64,000 nt of DNA. Origin: Mesocentrotus franciscanus (taxonomy: Eukaryota; Echinodermata; Echinoidea; Camarodonta; Strongylocentrotidae). How positions within the stretch are numbered: position 1 is the first letter of the stretch; each line of letters begins with the position of its first letter. The translations under genes were made by a program, and so were the position numbers. A model generated the notes under the pieces. That model saw only the letters and a list, made by a program, of their open reading frames with translations, was not told the origin of the DNA and did no database searches. Below are positions 12,573 through 24,200 of the stretch, piece after piece. Where the stretch lies: NCBI GenBank assembly GCA_037976565.1, contig CP137671.1, positions 20,481,267 through 20,545,266 on the forward strand, given 5' to 3'.

Positions 12573-12770
12573 GTCAAGCCTGCTTTAGCGACCACCTGTG
12601 TAGAAAGACCACCTGTCTATAAAGACCACATTTTTTGTTTCCCTTGAATATGGTTTCTCATTGAAACCTGGACTAAAGGAACCTGTACATTAAGACCACC
12701 TGCCTTTAAAGAACGCTTTTCATGTTCCCCTTGAGTGGTCTTTATATACAGGTTTCAATAAAGCAAGTAA
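12573..12770. repeat. Diverged dispersed repeat with GACCACCTG motifs
   Basis: GACCACCTG / AAAGACCAC motifs recur at 12592, 12608, 12623, 12693 and, inverted, at ~12735. The stretch begins AGTCAAGCCTGCTTTAGCGA and ends near AGGTTTCAATAAAG. The sequence style is that of an old transposon end, but the boundaries are unclear. Confidence 0.4.
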
Positions 12771-13049
12771 TGCACAATATACAAATTTCATCAAAAATTG
12801 AAATATCAATGAAAATGTAGAGCTGGTTATGTGTTACCAGCAGATCTGATAAATTGTAAAGTGATTTAAAGGCAACATTATGGAGCAATCAAACACAGAG
12901 AGGCAAGGTGAATAACAATTCTTTTTTTTTTTCTTTTTCATTTTTTCTCTGGCAAACAAGAATTGATTTAAGGTTATCTAGTCTCACCAAATACAGTACA
13001 TGTCCAATGAAATGGCCTTAGGAGATATGCATTAATAGCCCCCACTCTT

Positions 13050-13335
13050 CCATTTCATTATCGATTCTCTTTCATTTTAAGTTTCTCTGTTTCTGTCTCT
13101 TTCTCTGTCTCTGTCTCCCTCCTCCCCATCCCCCCCTCTTCCCCCTTCCTCCCTTGCCCTCTTCCCCTCTCGACATATTTTCTATGTCAGCTACTCTTCA
13201 TTCATACTACCTCCACCACCTCCCCCCCTCTCTCTCTCTCTCTCTCTGTCTCTGTCTGTCTCTATCTCCCTATCTCTCTCACTCTCTTTCCTCTCCTTCT
13301 CTGTCGTGCTCGTTTGCCTGTTTTTTCCACATAAG
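13050..13335. repeat. CT-rich microsatellite region
   Basis: Long (TC)n and (TCTG)n runs interrupted by CCCTCC blocks. The open frame across 13154-13345 is a low-complexity translation and not a gene. Confidence 0.85.
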
Positions 13336-13689
13336 GCAAGTATGAGGATGTATAAAAGCTAAAAGAATGGTACTGCATAATCTTCCCCATCACACATGAG
13401 AATCATCATCATGATCACAGACATCCTGGATTTAAAATTTTAAAAAATTTATCAAACATACTGAGCATCAGCCACACATTCTACTAGGGTCCTGGTGTAA
13501 ATAGCGTCAGGTCAATGATTGACCAATTAGCTAGCAAAATTGGTCTTTATGCTAATACATCATGCAAACACTGTTTACCTACTAGCACACTATTCAATTC
13601 CCTGAATTCTAATTGTATTGCAAATGGTATTAAGCAGAGGATACACCAAGATAATGATATGCATAAAGCTGCTCTTAATATGAATACCA

Positions 13690-14170
13690 AGACCTTGCAA
13701 TAAATAACTGAACATTATAGGACAAAAAGTGCAAGGTACTTTGCTAACAACAATCCGGCTGGCTGTTAAAGCTTAACTTGGTGTTAATATTAACATCTAG
13801 CACCAAACACCTTGCAATAAATCATTGAGGAGCACACAAGGTGTGAGGTGTTAGCCAAGAACAGGTCAGTTTACCGATACAACTTGTCTTGGTGCCAATA
13901 CTGACATCTTGCACCAAACATCGTGCAATAAATCATTGAACACCACAGCACAAGAGATGCGTGGTGTAAAGCCACCATCAAGCCAGTATGCTGATATAGC
14001 ATGTCTTGGCATTCATGTTAACACCTAGCACCAAACACCTTGCTATAAATCATTGAAGACCACAAGAGGTGTGAGGTGTTAGCCAAGAAGATGCCATTTT
14101 TTTTCTGATTTCGCTTGCATTATTCTTGGTCTTTGTATTAACACATTGTTAGAAATCATTGACTAAAATG
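13690..14170. repeat. Minisatellite, ~115-bp unit, about four copies
   Basis: Copies begin near 13691, 13809, 13922 and 14039, each with CTTGCAATAAATCATTGA-like starts and ...CACCAAACAC-like ends. They contain GGTGTGAGGTGTTAGCCAAG in at least two units. The array ends about 80 bases downstream of the PEX7 stop codon, so it may be transcribed in the PEX7 3' UTR. Confidence 0.8.
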
Positions 14171-14246
14171 ATTAAACCATGTGGCTTTCGGTGTTACCCA
14201 AAGAAGTTTTGGTGTTAAGCCAAGGATATGCCAGGGTACACCTTCA

Positions 14247-16399
14247 TCATGTGTTAAAAGCAGCCAGAGATTTAGGAACAAACACCACTGTCTTCTCATC
14301 CCAGGCACAGTCAGCCAGCTGCAAGGAAAATAAGAATGAAAACAAAAATCAATCCAATGTCATCATGATTTTTCTTTGCATTTCACTTCATTTAAATATT
14401 AATTAATATTTAGGATTGGCCTACAACAGTAGAGAAAAGAAATGACACAAATTTGAATTCACTTTCACATTCACTTTTCTTGAATGAATGAATATTTAGG
14501 ATTGACAATCTCTAGAAAAATGAAAATAGCAGAAAATTTTAATTCACTGTCAGATGATTATCATTTTTCTTAAACACTTCATTCCACTTCAGTTCATTTA
14601 TCAATTCAAATAATGAAGATTTCGATTTTAAAAAGATCCACATGGGGCTTTAAAATGTGTCGGATAAGTTTCTTTTGGCTCTCAGAATATCATAATAGAA
14701 AAGCTCGAAAGGCTTGTCTTAACCCTTTCAGGAAAATACTTGATCCAGAACCCTAAAAAATATACCAGATACAGGAGTAGAAAGGGCAAAAATGTCTGCA
14801 CACACTGCATCTATTTTTCTTGCATGACCATATTGTGTTTGATGCCAGGAATTAAAAAAAAAAGAGGAAAATAAGCTTTAAAATTCTTAAATTGGCAACA
14901 ATTTGAGAGGTTCTGCATCAATATTTTCCATCAAAATTGGCAATTTTCTCAACTTTTGACAAAGTCCATACACATAAACATTGTTCTTACAGACATTATA
15001 TTTTATTACAACAATGTAGCAATAAAAGAAACACATTATTGTTGCCAATTAGAATAACAACATGTAATCAATTTAGCCATTAAATAAATGCCGTCCTGAA
15101 AGTGTTAAGAATAATCTATCACAACATAAACTAATGCCTCAGTCTCAAGGTCACCCATCTAGCCTCTCTGGATGCTTACCTGTCCTGGTACATGCACATT
15201 GAAGTCTAGTCCGCAAACAAACTCAGAATGATGCTCGATGGTCTCAAGGGGAGTCGGCTGCCTGGCAAAGTCCCATGTTCGTACCGTGAAATCATATGAC
15301 GAGGATGCTAGCACAGACTTACTATGAGGCGAACACTGTATGGTTGATTCAAAATAGAGGGCGATATGCAAATTACTCTTCTGGGTAATTAAACCCTGAA
15401 GCAGCCAGCAAATCTCATAAATGTATCACAAAAATGTCATCATATTAGATTTTATTTATCATATTTTTCCATTATTCCTCTCGATAAAATTTCTATGATA
15501 GCTAATTTTTGTCATTCATGAACCAATTCATGAATTACAAGAAAAAGACATGTCTTTCACAGTCCACACATACCGTACTAGATTTAATATCTTAACTTTG
15601 GGTGGTTATACCCCCCCCCCCTACAGGAGTCAAAGGATTAACTATGATCTATGGGTTCTTTATAACATTAATGTACAAAGAAACAAAAAAATGACATGAA
15701 AACAAACAGATACAGGTACAGGTACTTTACGGCTTTCCCACATGGTTGGTATACTCACCTTTATCCTACGTACTGCATGTGTGTGTCCGCCCAGTTGAAA
15801 GAGTATTTTGGTTGGGTTGCGAAGGTCCCATCCCCTGATCTTACAATCCACTGACCCAGCAACTAGGATATTCTATAGAAAAAGGAAGTAAATTATAAGT
15901 TTAATTTCCCTTAGTTCTTCCGTAAAACCATTGCTGAAATTGGGTGAGTTGTTTTCTACAATTCTTGAGCCAATCTTAAATACTGTTTTTAGTTACACAG
16001 CTCAGCTCAAGAGCGGGGATAAAATGTTGAGAAATGGATATGGCCAATTTACTTTCTTCCCTTAATCCCTTCAAACATAGTAATCTGTCAATGAATGATG
16101 ATTATCATCATCATAATCCTCATCAACATAACAGTCATGTTAATAATAATAGTCATGTCATTGTCACCATCAATGATCATCATCATCATAAACATCATCA
16201 ACATCATCATAATAATCATCAACTTCATAGTCGTCGTCATCATCATCATCATCAACATCTAATCATCATCATCATTATAATAATCATAACCATCATCATC
16301 TAATCATCATCAGCTCATCATCATCATCATCATCAGCTCATCATCATCATCACCATCATCATCTCATCATCATAGTCGTCATCATCATCATCAACCTTT

Positions 16400-16430
<31 letters not shown>

Positions 16431-19400
16431 TTATTATCATCATCATAATCATCATCATCATCATCATCATCACCATCAACATCTTCATCATAATAATAAT
16501 CATATCATAGTCGTCATCATTGTCATCATTATCATCACCAACAACATCATCATCGTTATCATGATCATCAATAGCTAATCATCATCATCATCATCACCAT
16601 CATCATCATAACTGTGTCTTACAACGAATATTCATATTAACCCAAAGAATTATGTATGTGCCAGTTTCACAATGCACTCTCAATAATAATCACAGAGCTA
16701 AAATATTTAAAACTGAAAATTATTCAACGCCTAATACTGTTAACACGATTCTTGATGGATACATGTACCTTGAATTTAAAAAAAGAAAGAAATGACTAAA
16801 GAGACAGAGAGAGATAGAAAGGCAGAGAGAGACAGAGAGAGAGAGAGAGACAGACAGAGGGAGAGAGAAAATGGAAGAAAGAGAGAGACACAGAGGGAAA
16901 CAAACTCAAATTGTAACCCTCCCTTTATAAAGGAAACAAGAGAGGAATCATGTAAATCACCTGATCATATTTACACCAGTCACATGATATCACATCCGCC
17001 TTGCTGACGGGTATAAGGAACCTTGGCTTCTCAGACCTCCGAACATCCCACACGCACAGAGAGCCATCGCCTACATAGTACACATGAAATAAACAAGAAA
17101 TCAAATAAGGAATGAAAGGCTTATTGTGCAATATTCCCATTACCAGGTATGTCAACATCACTGCATGCTATGCAGAATTAATACTTGGTTCTGTCTAAGT
17201 ATGTTTAATAATAATAATAAATTTCCATCGTTACTTTTCTTTTATGTAATAAAGATAACAATGATAATGATAATGTCCATTTGTATAGCCCAGGCACAGC
17301 TTCTATACAAATATACTTTATTACGCTTGATACAAGGTATCATTTTATAACCCTGGCTGTAGCTGAGCGGCCATAATACGGCACTAAAGCGTTCAAGGAA
17401 TTTCTTTTTACCGGATTTACATCACACTTGGCAAATGTAGATTAATGTCTTGCCAAAGGACATTAGTGCTGTGGTATATAACTATACTGCAACGTCAAAT
17501 TTTCTAGTAATGTTATATGGATGGATAAATTAATTGAATTGAACACAAACAAAAACAATGTTTATCTTGCAAATGCCATAGTGGGTTATGTTAGTTCTGT
17601 AAATTGCTTCATATTTATTTGGGGGTAAAGTCTATCATAAACAACTGCCTCAGTCTGTGTTTACCTAATGTGCTCTAAAATCACTTTACAACATAATGAA
17701 ACATGCATGATCATGATAGAAAATTTAGGAGCAACTCCACCCAGACCCAAGTCTTAAGAGCAACTTCAGTCTGTTGGTTCAAAGCATATGAGAGTTAGGA
17801 GAAAACGTGTGGATATTAAGTGGACAGGATTGGAGGTATAAGCTATGTGAAGCTTTACTAGGTTCAATTATGGGGCAAGGGTTCTGTGGCACCTGCTCTG
17901 TTGACAAGAGCTCAGCAGAAAGCTCCCTATATTCGAAATTGCTTACTTCAACCAACTTCAACTTCAACAACACCATATCTTAACCAAATAACCCTAAACC
18001 TATATAGCCGATGACATAAAACTGAGAGCAAATGTTGAAAAAGCAAATATCACATCACCGAGTGGGGAGTTCTAGAAGGTAATTTTTTATTCTTTGTTAA
18101 GCCAGATGCCCCTGAAAAGTGTTGATCCTTTAATAGGAATTTAAACCTTTTGATCACCGTGAAAAGCTCTATAGTTTCAACTTTCCACATTTGTCTACTT
18201 CAATTTTTTTGCATGCCCCCTAACGCCCCCATTTAACCTATTGACCACTGAGTTCTCATATTCGCCATGGGTTTTATACAGGAACCCACCAAGTTTCATA
18301 TAGGCAATGGATTTTTAAATGGTGTTGTGAAAGTTTGGATAAGACCAAGCCTACCTGAAGATGAAGCAAAGCACCTAGGAACAAGAGAAGACCAGACAGC
18401 ATTGTAGACGTTGTGTCTGTGGCCTACGTGAGTCTGTAGGGAATGGTTACATTACAATGAATACAAATTTATGATTGCTGACTTAAAAGCTTTGATAAGA
18501 CCAATCCTACCTGAAGATGAAGCGAAGCAGCCAGGTACAAGTGGAGACCAGACGGCACTGTAGACGTTGTGTCTGTGGCCTACGAATGTCTGGAGGGAAT
18601 GGTCCCGGTTTGTGTCCCATAGCTTGATGGTCTTGTCCCAGGAGGCAGATAAGACAAAGTCCTGCTCACGGGTCTGGTTCCAGTTCACGCTATAGACCTC
18701 TCGGGTGTGTTCCTACATTGATGAGAGGAAATAATGGAGGATCTGAGATTAGTTTGGATATTACTTTAAATTTTGTGCAAATACCTTGTAGCATTTGAAT
18801 GACAACAAAAAATGACTGAATATCCTGGTGCAAATGTGTAGTAAAGGTTTCTTACAGTGCACCATCCATTCCTTACAAAGTCAATTTCAACTCAGCCTTT
18901 GAAGACTATTCTATTTCCTATAACAGGCTTTTCCCATGGGTACAATGCAATGTTATCTTGGGCTTAGCATTCAAGGGGTTAACCTGACTAACCCAGGGTG
19001 CCATTTTGCTTTCTTTCTTTTTTCAGAAATACACCAGAGCGGATAAGCACTTATTAAGAAAGAGGAAAGGCAGATTGTTATGATTATAGTGTGTACTCTT
19101 TGATTTTTGTGGCATGTTTGGGCTTGTGCTTTAAATGTTGCCCAATAAAGTCTTCTACTAGTACTACCTCTACTACACATGTTCATTTAAATGGCATGAA
19201 TAATGCGTATTGTACTGAAAATAGACAGAAAATGACATAAGTGTACTGAAAAATCGAATATTGCATAACTGTCCTTGCAACCGTTGTCCATTAAATGACT
19301 GACCTTGAATGTTTTGATTGGATTAGTTGGACAGTTGGTGTCCCAAAGGTGGATGGAACCGTCTCCGCTCCCCGTCATGATGAGCCTCTCATTGCTCTCA

Positions 19401-20040
19401 GACCAGGTCAGGTCAAACAGACCTTCTTTCCAGTCAAAGGTCCCCAGAAGCACTGCACCAGCAGGTGTGATGTCAATCAGGAAGAGGGTGCCTGTTCCTG
19501 GTTCATGAATATTGATTGAATAAAAGGAAATACTTGTGTTGTAAATATTATTGAAGTTCTTCAGGATCCTGTTTCGTAAATAGGTGTCAATCAATCAGGA
19601 ATCCTACTATGACTGACTTGTGTCATTTTGCAATTAGATTGGGGGGAAATTTTATGGGGGAGGGGGAGGAGGTGCTAGTACAATGGTTGTATTGTAGCCA
19701 TAAGTATTTTCTTTGGTTTAATCTTAGCTGTGGGGTTAAACCTGCTTCACTACCACCTGCTATGCCATAGTGTTTAATAGCCAGTTGCTATGACGAGAGG
19801 GGGAGGTGCTGAACACGCTCCCTGCCCAAACCCCACCCCCATAGGTTATCCCTAAGTATTTCCTAGGGTTTCATCTTCACTGGGATTATGTTAGAAACCT
19901 GCTTCGATCCTACCTGCTATGCCATAGTGTTGGGCTGTTGCCACGGCAACGCGCTGTGGTAGATATGGAGAGAACTCCACCGCGTATCCATGGCGACCTG
20001 GAGACTTGAAGGCTATCGGAGGCCTGGGGTGATGATTCAT
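14247..20040 (-). CDS. PEX7: Peroxin 7, PTS2 import receptor (WD40 protein)
   Basis: Seven exons on the minus strand: 20040-19914, 19497-19304, 18712-18511, 17070-16961, 15872-15759, 15335-15180 and 14318-14247. All have GT-AG borders and consistent phase, giving 975 nt and 324 aa (human PEX7 has 323). The ATG at 20040 has an in-frame TAG four codons upstream. The N-terminus [19 protein letters not shown] and the segments SFDW-like [44 protein letters not shown] and [15 protein letters not shown] match human PEX7 closely. Six to seven WD repeats span the protein. PEX7 binds PTS2-bearing enzymes such as thiolase in the cytosol and, with PEX5L, delivers them to the peroxisomal docking complex. 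It lies head-to-head with NPAT. Introns hold long ATC and GA microsatellites and a partial copy of exon 3. Confidence 0.95.
16080..16615. repeat. (ATC/CAT)n microsatellite in PEX7 intron 4
   Basis: More than 500 bases of TCATCA repeats with imperfections. The His/Ile-rich open frame at 16034-16303 is a translation of the repeat. Confidence 0.9.
16795..16905. repeat. (GA)n microsatellite in PEX7 intron 4
   Basis: Runs of GAGAGA with ACAGAG interruptions, immediately 3' (on the gene strand) of exon 4. Confidence 0.9.
18355..18433 (-). pseudogene. Partial tandem duplicate of PEX7 exon 3 (possible alternative exon)
   Basis: On the minus strand this 79-base block repeats the 3' part of exon 3 and its donor: [17 protein letters not shown] versus [17 protein letters not shown]. 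It begins after TTCCCTACAG, an acceptor-like sequence, and ends at a GTAGGC donor. Similarity continues a short way into the flanking intron. The frame is open, with phase 0 at the start and phase 1 at the end, the same phases as exon 3. It could replace exon 3 but cannot follow it in frame. It lacks the first ~41 codons of exon 3. It may simply be a dead duplicate. Confidence 0.75.
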
Positions 20041-21213
20041 TTCTATCCACTAAGCTGTACTACCAACCCCACGCTTTCAATATGAAATCATCCTCCCGTA
20101 TTGCACAAGAAGATATCTGCAAGAAGAATAATACAAAACAAACATCAATTACTAAAATTGTGTTATCACTCAAAAGAGTTTTTTTTTACGCATTAATCAG
20201 AATTGTCTTAGTTTGTCTACATTTTTGTAGCTCTTAGATTGTTTTCTAAATTTGTTTAAAGGTCTAATAAGCAAGCTTTCAATTCATAAAATTATAATGC
20301 TACGTACATAGACTATATTTTATAACACACTACCAGTTCACTGCACTGCACTCCTCATCATTAAGCCTTTAGGTCAAGGCCTAAGGAAGGGGACTCTACA
20401 AGTACAACTATTTTTAAAATCTCATAAATGGTTGATCAACTAAAAAGTCAGACTCAGTCTCAGAAATTATCTCTTTCAAGTTTCAATATCAATTATCATG
20501 TTAATTGTTATTGTTAGATTTTAAGTAAAGCATTCATCTGTTCATTCAATTTGTCTCTCACTCCACTTATTCATCACATTTGTCATTAAAATAAAAATAT
20601 CGAGATCGTGTAAGGTAACATTACGCACGGGTTGTGGCTGTATTAAGATGCCTGCCTGATCTGATTAGGCTGTCTGACTCTGAGCTCTGGCCTGGCCGCA
20701 ACCCTCCCGGTCGTATGGATGAAAAATGAGGACAAGTCGCGTCGCGTCGGTAGGTAGACGAGAGCTATAGTATAGTATAGACTCTAGAAGCGGGCGCGGG
20801 TTTCAAATATGGTACTCGATTTCTCCTTCAGTTACTTCAGAGTAAGATGTCAATCTTCAAGTGTACTACAGTACAGGTACGAAGATCAGCCATAGAATTA
20901 CTTAACACCTACAGTAAATTTGGTATCATAAATCCCACCGACGTAACAACTGTGATTGCATAACATAACGTGAAGGTCAGACAGTATGACCTCTACCGGA
21001 AGTGCATGGCATGCAGAGTGTTTCGCGCGATCGCTGCAAAAGCCGCGATAACTTAAAACATAAACAAACTTTTAAATTCTTTAGTTACACATCGTCACGC
21101 TTTTTTCATCGTTTTAATTGACGACCTACATCTAAAGCTGCATTGAATGCGTCATTATGTCATAGTTTTAAAACAGGACGGGTTATTCATTAACACAAGA
21201 TTGATATTGAAAA
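20041..21213. promoter_or_regulatory. Shared head-to-head promoter of PEX7 (-) and NPAT (+)
   Basis: The two start codons face away from each other 1.17 kb apart with no gene between. The part nearest NPAT (about 20740-21060) is enriched in CpG compared with flanking DNA. TTTCGCGC at 21021-21028 is a full match to the E2F consensus TTTSSCGC. No clear TATA box is seen for either gene. Confidence 0.6.
21021..21028. promoter_or_regulatory. E2F-type site upstream of NPAT
   Basis: TTTCGCGC lies 186 bases before the NPAT ATG. Human NPAT is a known E2F-regulated G1/S gene, so the position makes sense, but a single 8-mer is weak evidence alone. Confidence 0.5.
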
Positions 21214-24200
21214 ATGGTGAACGTGAGAGCACTTCCTTCGGATCTTGCACGGCTTGTGCTGGGTAAGTACCGGGGGCATGCATAGCATGAATGTGACCGG
21301 TGCGTTCACGTCACGTAAATATATTATTACAAGTTTGAGTGGTAATTAATAATGGTAGGCCGTGTTTTGATCGATTGTATCATGGACCCTACCACAAATG
21401 ATTGAATGTATGGGTTAAATTTTCATTAAAAAAATATTGAACATACAGTACAACTAGAAGTACAAGGGCTGAAACTGTTGTTAGTGTTAATTGGCAAAGC
21501 AAAACATACAGAATTACAAATCAAACTTTCAAACTTCAAAGATAACATTGATAAAACTAAGTAAAAGTCAAATGGTATGCCAATCAAATAGTACATTTAG
21601 ATTTTGAAATGTCATGGTAAAAAAAGGCACAAATCAATTATTTAAACCACTAAACTAGTAGATCTACGTATCAATCATAATATGTCCTAAAGTAAGAGTA
21701 GACTAGTAAGAGTAAGAGTTTTAAGACTGAGAAAGTTTCTTGAGTATGCATTTAAAATTTGTAAAATTGTAAGTTAATTTTTATGGTATCGAAAATGGAG
21801 GGAAAGGAAAGAAAAACAGTAAACATGATAAATCACTAATGATGACAATAACTGCATGAAGTTTTGCCTTTCCATGTTTACAGACTACCTCTATTCTGAG
21901 GGCCTCCAGGAGACCTACGATGTATTTCTGCAGGAGAGTCCTCATCTGGAGGAGCTGCGTAGCTTCCCTGCCATGGGTATACTGGTAAGACTAGCAGGAG
22001 CAGATCTTATGGGGTCTGGACGCCCTCCCCTCCCTTTTTTTGTTTCTTGCTATAAACTCTTGGGTGTAAACAAACAAATAATTCTTATTTTTGGGTCAGA
22101 ATTTGTTTGGGCATTGGACTCCTCCTTTTAATGCTTAATAACCTGGGTCTTTTTAATCATCATACTGTTGGGAGTGGAACCCCCCACTTTTGTATGCCTC
22201 TGCAATGAAGTAGCCGGAGGCATTATGTTTTTGGGTTGACCGTCCGTCCGTCTGTACGTCCTGTTCTCGTGATCGCGTTATCTCAAGAACCAATTGATGG
22301 ATTCCCGCCAAACTTGGGTCATGTATGTATCTTGCAGAGCCAATGAACTGATTAGATTTTTAGGTCATGAGGTCAAAGGTCATTGGGCTCATTATGTATG
22401 CAAAAATAGCTTGTGAATGCATTATCATTAGAACCGAGGATGGATACTATCAAACTCAGGACATGTATGTATCTTGCAGAGCCAATGAACTGATTAGATT
22501 TTAGGGTCATGAGGTCAAAGTTCAAAGTCATGGGGCTCATTATGTATGCAAAAATAGCTTGTGATCGCATTATCATTAGAACTGAGGGATGGATTACTAT
22601 CAAACTCAGACATGTATGTATCTTGCAGAGCCAATGAACTGATCAGATTTTAGGGTCATGAGGTCAAAGATCAGAGGGTCATACATGTATGAAAAATAGC
22701 TTGTAATCATGATATTCTGAAAACCTGTTTATAATGGATTACAATCAAACTTGAATTATAAAAATTGCTTCTGTTTTGGTTTGTAAAATCGCTCTATGGC
22801 GGAGGCATCATATTCGACTGCGCGCAATCATAGATCCATCTATTTAAAAAAAAATTTTAAAGGGTTCTCAAACCATCCTTGCCAACAATAGAAGTAAAAG
22901 GTTGTTCTATTGAATGGGATGAAGGGAAGAAAAAAGGAAGAGTTCATTTCACATGAAACAAACTTTTCTCTTCTTAATGTAAATGGGTTGTTATTTTTAC
23001 CTTGTGTGTAGTAATGTCAGACCTGTATGTTCATGTTTGCAAAAGAAAGAAACAAAATGCAATCTCTTTGACAGGTAGCCTGTTTTATGTATATATGTAT
23101 ATATAGAGAGAGAGGAAACCTCAGGATATAAGAGAAATAAACATAGCACAGACTCTACAAATGGGTGGTTACATTATTATACAGATCTATTCCCTTTGAT
23201 GCATATCTCCACTCACTCCCCACCCCCATCCCACCTTTCCTCATGGAGAAGGAAGTCAGTAAGAACAGTTTTCAAAATTCATTTGTTGAATCTTATAAAG
23301 ATTGAAGGAATTGCATTGATGAGTTTATTCAGCGCTTAACAAGATTCTCTAACTTTTTATGAATAATGACTACCAGTAGCTTTAATAGGCTATTTTTGTA
23401 ATACATGTATAATCAAATTTAATGCACAAATATGTAAGTATTTCGTTACAAATGATGTCATTCACCTGTTAAGAATTATTATTTCTTAATAGTCAACAGT
23501 CATGCGAATTGCATACATTACGTGGTGAAAGGTAGTATAAGCCATATTGTTTGTCCTACATAGCAACAATTAATATATGCAATTTGCATTCTGACTATTG
23601 AAATACATTTATTCATAACAGGTGAATGAATTAACATGGCACTTAACAAAGATATATATGCATTAAATTTGATTACATTACAAAAACGGTTTATTCTCCC
23701 TGTGTTAATCATCTCATCACCATTTGCTTGGTACTTTCAGCCTCTTGGAGCAAAGAGTTTACAAGTGATCGTTGAAGAGTACTATGAGCTGATGTCACAA
23801 GGTGAGTTGAAAGGTTGTAGTCTGTAGATTGCATTGTGGGTAAATTTTGTTAACCCCCCCCCCCCCAAACAAAAACCGTAAAGCCCACCACGCACTACAC
23901 AATTTTCTTGCAATACGATTGATGAAATGGCAAATGTATTAGATAGAGAATCTAAACAAACATCTTCTTTCAAATTTAGCTTCTAAATAATTATTAGAAT
24001 ACTAAGAACCGTAGTTTTAGTGCATTGAACTCTTAATTCTAGTCATAATAAAAGCGGAAACGGCTTCAAATTGTAGACAATTGCACTACTGGTCTGATGG
24101 CACTACGATTCTGAGCTGATATAGCTTGTCCTCTTCCAAGGAAGCATGAAAACTTTTGAAGTTTAGATTTTCTTGATCATACGACTACTCAGATTCTCTT

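Noticed and set aside
16034..16303. His-rich open frame
   Set aside because: It is a translation of the ATC microsatellite in a PEX7 intron.
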